A stretch of 64,000 nucleotides of DNA from Hawksworthiomyces lignivorus (Eukaryota; Ascomycota; Sordariomycetes; Ophiostomatales; Ophiostomataceae). Made by a program: the position numbers and the translations under genes. The DNA lies in NCBI GenBank assembly GCA_002917075.1, contig NTMA01000003.1, forward strand, positions 496,001 through 560,000. Direction: 5' to 3'. Position 1 is the first letter of the stretch. Every line of letters starts with the position of its first letter. The notes below the pieces were generated by a model. The model saw only the letters and a program-made list of their open reading frames with translations. It was not told the origin of the DNA and searched no databases. This document shows, one piece after another, positions 57,084-64,000 of the stretch.

Positions 57084-58181
57084 ATGGAGAAGCCGAAACT
57101 CACACATCACTTGGCGACTGCACCCGATGGAGGGCAGCTCAGCTATTATTCTATCGGTTCAGGCCCTGGCATCCTCGTTATTCATGGTGCAAGCTCATAC
57201 GCTCTCCTCCACGAGGAACTAGCTGTCGCCTTGAGTACTTATTATACTGTCTACGTGGCGTCCCGGCGTGGTCGCGGTCTATCTGGCCCGTATCCGGCTT
57301 CGGTGGCAGCCCAAAGAGTACAATATGAATCTCCGCAAGATGGGGATACTAGGGCTACTGAGAGCAAAGATGCCGAGGGGACCTTCGCAGATCCGACTTC
57401 AACTATTCAAATCGGACCGGAGACCTTTTCCCGGTTCTACAATCCAGCCTTCGCAAAGGCAGTTATCGCCACCGAGGTCTCTGACCTCGAAGTGCTTCTG
57501 ACCAAAACACGTGCTGAATTCATCCTAGGCATATCGACTGGCGCGCTCATCGTCCTGCAACTTCTGCTACAGAAGCCTCATTCCCCATCACTGGAGGCCC
57601 TAAGAAAGATCATCATCTTTGAGCCGCCTATTCTCTTTATCGACCGACCTACGCAGGTGAAACTAGGCCTACTCACCCGTTTCGAACGCGAACTCGCCGA
57701 GGGCGACATACCTGGAGCTGGAACGACAGCTATGTATCTCGTCGAACTCGGACCTACATGGTTGCCGCGATGGCTGATGAGGACGCTCTCAACAATGATG
57801 TTCAAAAGCCAAGAGAAGGATGTGGCGAAACGGCTGGCTGGAGGTGAGGAAAGTCGTGGTGTGTGCACAATGTCCGGGCTCATTCCGCTGCTGAGGTATG
57901 ACCTCGCTGTCATTGAGGAGATGCTGGCTACTTCTAGATCATATGAGGCGCTTATCGACATGAAGAAGGATGCAGAAGGCAAAGGTGGGGTGGAGTACAT
58001 GCTGCTTTCTGGAGAGAAAAGCCCTGGCTGGGCCAAAGATGGCATGAAGACTTTGCAAGAGGTGATTACTGGGGCAACGTCTGTGGATGTCCTTGGAGCT
58101 GGGCACGAGCTGCTTTGTAATGCGGAGATGAGAGGCCGGCCAGGCAAGGCGATACCTGCCATTCGAGATTTCTGCCATTAA
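57084..58181 (+). CDS. Alpha/beta-hydrolase fold protein
   Basis: Single exon, 365 aa, no signal peptide. The oxyanion-hole HG (H34-G35 in VIHGASS), the nucleophile elbow G149-I-S151-T-G153 and the C-terminal His341 (LGAGHELL) define the triad arrangement. The segment TYYTVYVASRRGRGLS fits strand beta-4 of the fold. A Glu/Asp-rich insertion lies at about 85-105. Fungal relatives are esterase/lipase-like enzymes, often near transporters and oxidoreductases, of unknown substrate. It lies 720 bp upstream of the MDR gene (convergent) and may belong to the same small cluster. Confidence 0.88.
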   Translation: MEKPKLTHHLATAPDGGQLSYYSIGSGPGILVIHGASSYALLHEELAVALSTYYTVYVASRRGRGLSGPYPASVAAQRVQYESPQDGDTRATESKDAEGTFADPTSTIQIGPETFSRFYNPAFAKAVIATEVSDLEVLLTKTRAEFILGISTGALIVLQLLLQKPHSPSLEALRKIIIFEPPILFIDRPTQVKLGLLTRFERELAEGDIPGAGTTAMYLVELGPTWLPRWLMRTLSTMMFKSQEKDVAKRLAGGEESRGVCTMSGLIPLLRYDLAVIEEMLATSRSYEALIDMKKDAEGKGGVEYMLLSGEKSPGWAKDGMKTLQEVITGATSVDVLGAGHELLCNAEMRGRPGKAIPAIRDFCH

Positions 58182-58500
58182 TCGAATCAGGCCGGGTAGA
58201 GGGTCCTTTTAAAGGTTAATCAGAAAATTTTAGAAGAAAGTCCGAGACTTAGCCATGTATGCCTTTACTTTCTGAGATAAGAATTTTGACAATCACAACT
58301 CCCAAAATAAGAAATAAGAGCCCTAGATGTAGACCAGTAAATCTGAATGGGTTTGTCCCTGCATCTGGCAACTTTTCTTTTCTTACCTTGGAGAGCAGAG
58401 GAGATTCCTCAAGTTTTACAGAGCCTTTTTTTTTTTTTTTCAAGCCATTAGGCCTTTACGAAATCTACTCCTTCCACAGCTCACTAAAAATAATTTCTGA

Positions 58501-58590
58501 GAGCAAAACCCCCAGGGGATATCAAAAATGGTGGCAGAGTCCAATTAAAAATAACGACTAGAGCAGTGCCTTAGGTATTTGCATTCTGAC
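58501..58590 (+). repeat. Dispersed short repeat, family 2, diverged copy D
   Basis: It keeps ATCAAAAATGGTGGCAGAG and a GACTAGAGCAGTGCC counterpart of the family end. Weak match. Confidence 0.3.
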
Positions 58591-58788
58591 CGTCTCTGAG
58601 GCCCCATGTAAACAAACTTGAAAAATCAATTGTTTACACCTTTTCATCATCTTCTGTGTTGCCTTTCCTATGCCCTCTTTGATCTTCTTCCTTGTCTGTA
58701 GAAGTGTCTTCATTAGCACTTTTTTTTTGCTGTTCTACTCAAGCTTCCTTAATTATTCTTAATCTCATTCTTAAGGTCTAGAATTTAT

Positions 58789-58895
58789 ATAAGTACAAAG
58801 CACTTCTAAAAAGCAGAACCCTCGCTGCAAAATGTATTGTCATAACTGGTGGCGCGCCTACAGAAAATGATGGCCAAAAAGGAGCCTACTTTCCA
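58789..58895 (+). repeat. Dispersed short repeat, family 2, diverged copy E
   Basis: It keeps ATAAGTACAAAGCACTT, ACCCTCGCTGCA, and CTACAGAAAATGATGGCC, in the same order and spacing as copies A-C. Its right end abuts the stop codon of the MDR gene. Confidence 0.45.
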
Positions 58896-58904
58896 TCTTT
58901 CATT

Positions 58905-59897
58905 CTATAATTGTATGGCAGTGTGTTTTTTCGATCCCCGTTGATTATAGCCCTTCTGAATAGCTTCTTCTAAACTAACTTTCTGGATATCAGCTTCATC
59001 TGCCGCTGTGAGGCCCTCGGAGTCGAATAACCGATTTAAAACACGCAATTCCTCGGCCACATCTGCGCTTGATTTCAAAGCAGAGTTGCACCCAATAAGC
59101 TCAATTTCCTTCCTGTATGCATGGAAGATGTTGAAGTTCAACTCAGGAGAGCTGCCATCACGAGGCGCTGCGATCCATGTATAACGTCCTCTCACGGCGA
59201 GTTGTTCGAGCGCCGCATTCATAAGGGCGATACTACCTACCGTGTCAACGACCACGTCCACACCCTCCCCTCCTGTAACAGCAAATATCTGTTTTTGAAG
59301 ATCTTCCTTTGTAATCTGATCACTCAAGAGCACATCGGGCGTATCTTTTTGATTTCGAGATGCTCCTAGCACGCGCTTGCAGCCCAACACTTTCGCAATC
59401 TTGACTGCTGCAGAACCAACTGCCCCGCTCGCACCTAGCACTAGGACAGTGTCTTTTTGGCTAGCCCGTGCCCTGGTCAGACACCACAGGGCGGTAGTAA
59501 ATGGAACACCCACGATGGCGGCTTGGGATGGGGAGAGTGTGATCGGCTTCTCTGCCAGCATTACTTCGGGAATCAGGCAGAATTGGGCATGGGGTCCATC
59601 GATGGTGAAACCAAGCTCCGAGTTGCTCGTTCCGTAGACTTGCTTTCCGATCCACGATTTCAAGGAAGAGGACTGATCAACTTCGACAACCTGCCCAGAG
59701 AAGTCACGACCAGGGATACGTGGATAAGTTGTCTTAGGAAAGCCACCTTTGGCGTTAAGTCTGTCTGAAGGTTGGATTCCCGAGAAAAGTATTTCGACTA
59801 GAGCAAATCCCGGCTTTGCTGTGGGCTTAGGACAAGTGACGAGAGTGAAGCTCGTTGGAGAGCCTGCTGCTTCTCGAGTGATTTGCAAGGCCTGCAT
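58905..59897 (-). CDS. Quinone oxidoreductase-like medium-chain dehydrogenase/reductase (MDR)
   Basis: Single exon; 330 aa from ATG 59897 (MQALQITREAAG), the usual MDR N-terminus. An upstream in-frame ATG at 59960 would add 21 residues. The GroES-like catalytic domain (about 1-120: VEILFSGIQPSDRLNAKG, then PGRDFSGQV) is followed by a Rossmann domain with the VLGASGAVGSAAVKIAK nucleotide-binding turn (about 150-166) and DVVVDTVG. It lacks the structural-zinc Cys cluster of alcohol dehydrogenases, as in zeta-crystallin/QOR-type enzymes. The predicted reaction is NAD(P)H-dependent reduction of a quinone or enone. Divergent from the MFS gene, with a shared 580-bp promoter. Stop TAG. Confidence 0.88.
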   Translation of the reverse strand: MQALQITREAAGSPTSFTLVTCPKPTAKPGFALVEILFSGIQPSDRLNAKGGFPKTTYPRIPGRDFSGQVVEVDQSSSLKSWIGKQVYGTSNSELGFTIDGPHAQFCLIPEVMLAEKPITLSPSQAAIVGVPFTTALWCLTRARASQKDTVLVLGASGAVGSAAVKIAKVLGCKRVLGASRNQKDTPDVLLSDQITKEDLQKQIFAVTGGEGVDVVVDTVGSIALMNAALEQLAVRGRYTWIAAPRDGSSPELNFNIFHAYRKEIELIGCNSALKSSADVAEELRVLNRLFDSEGLTAADEADIQKVSLEEAIQKGYNQRGSKKHTAIQL

Positions 59898-60170
59898 GGC
59901 TGATCCTTGAATCTTGTAGGCCTTTCTATTTATCGTCGATAGTGTGTGAAGCTGAAACAATGTTTAAGTAGCAAAGTAGCAAGCAACTATTTGAAGGTGG
60001 CTGTAGCCAATAGATCTTGGAGCAGCTTGGAAAAATCGTTGTTTTAAACGAGTTGATCTTGACTAAGGCGTCTAGATCAGACATGAACAACGCTCGCACT
60101 CTTCACATTACTATTGCAATATATATGTATCTTTGACATAGCAGAGGCGTGGTTTGCGTACTAATCGTAT

Positions 60171-60261
60171 CGGAGTGGATCAGATCGGATCAGGAACAGA
60201 GGCCCTCGCATGGGGTGGGGCGACATTGCGGACATTAGAGCTGATCGGATCGGACTGCGGA
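60171..60261 (+). promoter_or_regulatory. Cluster of six CGGA half-sites, candidate Zn2Cys6 target
   Basis: CGGA occurs at 60171, 60186, 60229, 60246, 60251 and 60258, all in the same orientation, mostly as ATCGGA. Zn2Cys6 regulators bind CGG triplets, often as spaced pairs. The regulator gene at 62305 lies next door. Confidence 0.4.
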
Positions 60262-60394
60262 CTTTAACCTACTGTAGTGACCTAACGCGTATTTGAGATT
60301 AAAAGCACTACTGCGTTTGATTACTCTCTATTATAGCTTCTCAGTCATATATCTGCTTAACAATATGCAACTCGCACATCCTATCCAGCGCTGT

Positions 60395-60397
<3 letters not shown>

Positions 60398-60433
<36 letters not shown>
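60398..60433 (+). repeat. 36-nt poly(A) tract
   Basis: 36 consecutive A residues end 47 bp before the MFS start codon. It may be a nucleosome-depleting promoter tract or a retro-insertion tail; no flanking duplication was seen. Confidence 0.8.
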
Positions 60434-60435
<2 letters not shown>

Positions 60436-60480
60436 CAGCGACTCTATTTCGTGCACCACTAATGATAGAGAAGAACAGTG

Positions 60481-62052
60481 ATGGCCAAGTTACCACCGAG
60501 CGAGATGTCGCTGTCTAATGCGTCCTGTTCGCAGAGACCACCCACTCTCGACGAAACAGGTGACAACACTACGATTGAAGGACCACCAAAATCTTTAGTT
60601 CGAGAGGTCTTCATTGTCGGTACAGTCTGTTCGGCCCAATTTATGACCCAGGCCGGTCTTGCGCTATCCATCGCACCTCTACATATCATCGGCTCAGCCT
60701 TTCACACTTCTAGTCCTGGGTAGCTGAGCTGGTATACCGCATCATACAGTCTCACAGTCGGCACATTCATTCTCATCTCAGGCAGGCTGGGTGACGAGTT
60801 TGGGCACAGGCTCATGTTCATACTTGGCTTTGCATGGTTCGGCATCTGGTCCCTGGTGGCCGGATTCGCGTACTGGACGGATGAAATCTTCTTCGCTGTC
60901 TGCAGGGCGCTACAGGGTATCGGTCCTGCGATGCTTTTACCTAATGCGGTCGCAACGTTAGCCCGCATGTATCCTCCAGGCCCGAGGAAAGATATGGTGT
61001 TCAGCTTGTTCGGGGCCACCGCACCCGGTGGCTTCACTGTGGGGGCGGTAATGGCGTCTTTGATTGCAGAGAGACTGTGGTGGCCGTGGGCTTACTGGAT
61101 AATGGGGATCGCTTGCTTATGCCTATCGCTGATGGGACTGATCGTAGTCCCAAAATTCCCGGACATCAAGACAAACGGCAAAACATCTTGGGTCACGCAA
61201 CTTGATATTGCCGGTTCTGTGACTGGAATCGCTGGCCTGGTTCTGATAAATTTTGCTTGGAACCAAGGTCCAGTGGTCGGCTGGGCAGTTCCATACACTT
61301 ACGTACTTCTCATTGTCGGCTTCCTTGTCCTAGGCTTATTCGCATTCACTGAGTCTCGGGCGCCCCAGCCATTGCTTCCACGATCACTATTCACCCGCGA
61401 GCTCGGTTGGGTACTTGGATGTATTGCAGCCGGCTGGTCAAGCTTTGGAATTTTGGTCTTCTATTTCTTTCAATTTATGGAGGTGCTAGAAGGCAATACG
61501 GCGCTGTTGGCGTCAGCGAAATGGTCGGGTGTAACAATATCTGGCGCAGTAGCCGCCATAACAACTGGTTACATCATCGCCCATCTTCGTCCGTCGGTCA
61601 TAATGTTGGTTGCGATGATGGCGTTTATCGTTGGTCAACTGCTGCTGGCGACCCTGCCAGTAGGCCAAATATACTGGGCGCAAGCTTTTGTCATTACGAT
61701 TATTACGCCTTGGGGAATGTGAGTTTTTCCCTCTCCCCCCCGCTGACATCTTTTTAGAGGTAAATCTAACACAAGAACCAGGGACATGTCATTTCCTTCA
61801 GGGACGCTAATCCTTAGTAACGCGATGCCATCAGAGCATCAAGGAGTTGCAGCTTCAGTCGTAAATACTGTTGTTAATTATTCCATCTCTATCGGCCTAG
61901 GCCTCGCTGGGACGGTGGAAGCCTATGTGAATCATCATGGGACAGACGTCTTGGAAGGCTATCGGGCGGCGAGCTATATGGGAACTGGGCTGGCTGGTCT
62001 CGGCATAGTTATTGCCAGCCTTTACGTGATTCGCGACTACTACATAAAATAG
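60481..62052 (+). pseudogene. MFS drug:proton antiporter (DHA2-like) with in-frame TAG at codon 81
   Basis: Exons 60481-61718 and 61782-62052, joined across a 63-bp GTGAGT...CCAG intron, make a 502-codon frame of normal length. It has the MFS signature GRLGDEFGHR after TM2, RALQGIGPAML in TM4, and about 12-14 hydrophobic segments. At 60721-60723 TAG replaces what in relatives is usually Gln before LSWYTASYSLTVGT, at the start of TM2. A GT-AG pair that would splice it out (about 60720-60780) leaves the wrong frame and removes TM2, so it is rejected. The remainder has no lesion, implying a recent null allele, a sequencing error, or partial readthrough. It would have exported small molecules and pairs with the MDR and regulator genes. 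Confidence 0.75.
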
Positions 62053-62304
62053 AGATGTAACCATTCAGGATCTCTATGTCGGTTTAGAGTTCAGGAAATG
62101 AAAATTCTGTCTCTGATATCATGCAATTGAGTGATTGTATCACGGAGCCGAGCTTTGCTTGAGCCCTCTATTTTAGCTTTCTTGGCAGTTTTGAGCCGGA
62201 AACAAGATGACCATCATTCTGCGATAAAATCTTTACCCCCAAACTTGGTTACAATGACTTATTCTGAATTTTGGTTAATTTACGCTATGTAAAGAATGCT
62301 AAGG

Positions 62305-63957
62305 TTAAAAAAAGTCGGCCATGTCAAAAAAAGAGGACGTGTTGACCATTGGCTGCAGGAAATCTTCTAATTGCACATCCCCAATAGAGGATTCCCCAGC
62401 GTTGTCGAATATGACAGAGACCTGGTCCAGCATATCTGCATCACTTCGTGGAATAGGATTACTTTTATTTTGCTTTTCCATGCTAGCGCGTATGAGCAAC
62501 CGAGCAGTGTTCAGGGCTTCCAGCGTTAGCCGCGAATTGAAGTGTTGGTGGACAATTTCGAGAGTTTCCATAGCGGATGCCAAATTTGACTCGTTCCCAG
62601 TGGAGTTGAGAGAAAGCAACACGCATACATATTGAAACATGGAATTGATTATATTCCACCATGGCTGCTTCTGGGCTGCAAGTCGCCGGGCTGCAGGGGC
62701 AGCTGACATACCTGAGTCAAGTATAACCTGTATCTGGGCTTCCTGGGGACCGGGATTGAGCAGTCGAAGACGGCGATATATGGCAAAGCATAGTTCAGCT
62801 TTTGTCAGAATGAGGAAATCGTGATCGGCTGGAGCTGCAACTAGTTTGCTCAGTGCCTGCGCAAGGCCATTGCTGCTCTCGCCTGCATTAGCGACTCCCA
62901 CGTGCTGCGATATTGCGTCGACAAGATCGGATAGTTGGATAGTGAAATCTCCAATTTTCGGACGGATATGGTCACGAGGCATTGGCCCTAGGTTCGTAGT
63001 AGATCGTCCATAGTCAAAGGTGAAAAGGAGGTGTAAGCTCTGGGTGACGGACGCAACTCGCTCTTTAATCTCGGAGGTCTCTATTCCAGGCTGAGGCCCT
63101 TCAACCAAAGTTGTTGAGGTCTCCATTCGGTGCAGGCCCATTACCTCAACGAGATTTATGGACACAAGGCTGCTCAGACAAGCGGCATATGGGCGGCCTG
63201 TAGCTCGCACATAGAGGGTCCGCAGGATCCATGCAGAGGCGATATCAAGACAAGGAAACCGACTAACGACGGGGTCTTCTAAAATCATCTTGACATGGAG
63301 AACTATCTCTGTCTCGACTTCCTCGGGAAGGAGGTTTGAAAACAAGGAACCCAGAGCCACAACACCGCCAACGACTGTTTCAAATGGCAGACCCTGTGCC
63401 TGCCCATGCCAGTGTAAATGGCTGCGCTGGTATAGGAGGTCAGAATCCACAAACCCGAAGACCGGGTGGATGATAGAAATATAAGTGTCGATCAGAGCTC
63501 TCGCTTGCTCCCACGTCAAAAGCGTCGTCAGGCACGCCTTCACGAGGCAGCCTGGCTCCTTTCGAATGCCCAAGTGGTATGCGAAGGAATGCAGCCGCGG
63601 AGGTTCGGCTAGCCCGAGCCTTAATCCTAGATCGCGGGGTTGTGCCGCCGACGAGTGTTCGGCGATGAAACGGCTCTTGATCGGTGCTAAGTATCCTCCG
63701 GGATGAGGTTGCGTGGTGGTTTTATCACTCGTAGCGACAACGGGGTTAATGACAGGAGCCGCCGGCTGCTCATTAGACCGCCGGGAAGCTGGCGGATTTC
63801 GTGCCACTCGCTGGGAGGGGCGATTGGGCGAGTCCGCGACACTGCTGTCTCCATACTGGCATGTGAGATGATATCGCACACATGTTGAGCAAGGTTTTAA
63901 CCGATCGCATTTCCGCTTGCTTTGGCGACAGAGGATGCAGGACAGAGCCGATCTCAT
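62305..63957 (-). CDS. Zn2Cys6 fungal transcription factor
   Basis: Single exon; 550 aa from the first ATG at 63957. The frame stays open upstream to the window edge, so the true start may lie beyond it. The DNA-binding cluster is C7-x2-C10-x6-C17-x5-C23-x2-C26-x6-C33 with the basic KRKCDRLKPC loop. A disordered linker (about 40-110) leads to a fungal_trans-type middle homology domain (about 140-400). The acidic C-terminus ending SSFFDMADFF could be the activation region. It is next to the MFS gene and near the MDR gene, whose shared promoter has CGG half-sites, so local regulation is plausible. Confidence 0.9.
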   Translation of the reverse strand: MRSALSCILCRQSKRKCDRLKPCSTCVRYHLTCQYGDSSVADSPNRPSQRVARNPPASRRSNEQPAAPVINPVVATSDKTTTQPHPGGYLAPIKSRFIAEHSSAAQPRDLGLRLGLAEPPRLHSFAYHLGIRKEPGCLVKACLTTLLTWEQARALIDTYISIIHPVFGFVDSDLLYQRSHLHWHGQAQGLPFETVVGGVVALGSLFSNLLPEEVETEIVLHVKMILEDPVVSRFPCLDIASAWILRTLYVRATGRPYAACLSSLVSINLVEVMGLHRMETSTTLVEGPQPGIETSEIKERVASVTQSLHLLFTFDYGRSTTNLGPMPRDHIRPKIGDFTIQLSDLVDAISQHVGVANAGESSNGLAQALSKLVAAPADHDFLILTKAELCFAIYRRLRLLNPGPQEAQIQVILDSGMSAAPAARRLAAQKQPWWNIINSMFQYVCVLLSLNSTGNESNLASAMETLEIVHQHFNSRLTLEALNTARLLIRASMEKQNKSNPIPRSDADMLDQVSVIFDNAGESSIGDVQLEDFLQPMVNTSSFFDMADFF

Positions 63958-64000
63958 CCGCTTACGCACCCCTTGGTTTGTGCCGGAGTTCGCCAGCGGA

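Larger units (their letters stand above)
58182..58904. other. Intergenic with diverged family 2 repeats
   Basis: Convergent 3' region between hydrolase and MDR genes. Contains a T-run (58427-58440) and two weak copies of repeat family 2, listed separately. Confidence 0.5.
59898..60480. promoter_or_regulatory. Divergent promoter between MDR and MFS genes
   Basis: 583 bp between the two start codons, containing the CGGA half-site cluster and the poly(A) tract listed separately. No ORF supported. Confidence 0.5.

Noticed and set aside
17788..60723. Reassignment or programmed readthrough of TAG
   Set aside because: Intact genes in this window end in TAG (GH16, PPPDE, MDR), and even the disrupted MFS frame does, so TAG is a normal stop here.
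60720..60781. Possible intron removing the MFS TAG
   Set aside because: The GT-AG pair leaves a frame that hits TGA at once and would delete transmembrane segment 2.
1..64000. tRNA or rRNA genes
   Set aside because: I looked for box A/box B pairs and rRNA-like blocks and found none beyond the box A-like motif in the short repeat.

Overview
This 64 kb window is nuclear DNA of a filamentous ascomycete (Pezizomycotina). The evidence is short GT-AG introns of about 60-115 bp, often with a recognisable CTAAC-type branch point, together with HET-domain proteins, a Zn2Cys6 regulator, a GPI-anchored GH16 glucanase with a Ser-rich tail, and expanded fungal multi-pass membrane families. I cannot place it below subphylum from sequence alone. 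Gene density is low, with about 14 intact genes, five disrupted ones and one conceptual small ORF, and AT-rich gene-poor stretches carry short dispersed repeats. This looks like accessory rather than core chromosome.

Layout. 1-3.9 kb: the 3' end of a NADAR-domain gene and a large GPI-anchored GH16 cell-wall protein. 3.9-12.3 kb: mostly gene-poor, with one solo LTR-like element flanked by a perfect 5-bp target duplication and ATG-less ORF relics. 12.3-21.7 kb: an intact multi-pass membrane protein with a large glycosylated loop, a Cys-rich GPI protein whose signal peptide is broken by TAG, and a decayed membrane-protein gene. 24.5-30.9 kb: a secreted purple acid phosphatase, a GNAT acetyltransferase and a secreted Ser-linker protein. 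31.5-33.6 kb: a nested repeat/relic zone. 34-38.5 kb: a 4-exon membrane protein, an NTF2/SnoaL-like protein and a 3-exon LITAF-like zinc-ribbon protein. 39.1-53.3 kb: a HET/stress-type island with three unrelated-looking HET genes (one carrying an embedded WW domain), a PPPDE-thioredoxin-PUL protein, a MutT/MTH1-like Nudix hydrolase, and a truncated SANT-type gene between inverted LTR-like repeats. 54.2-64 kb: a decayed GH43 glycosidase, then an apparent small cluster of alpha/beta hydrolase, quinone-oxidoreductase-like MDR, MFS exporter and Zn2Cys6 regulator.

How it fits together. The right-end quartet has the composition of a detoxification, catabolic or secondary-metabolism cluster. The divergent MDR/MFS promoter holds six same-strand CGGA half-sites in 91 bp, plausible targets of the adjacent regulator, but the MFS reading frame carries an in-frame TAG. 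In-frame nonsense codons recur across the window, five of six being TAG. TAG is also the normal terminator of several intact genes here, so this reflects gene decay (C-to-T type mutation, possibly RIP) rather than codon reassignment. All exon models were built by eye from splice signals and frame continuity.
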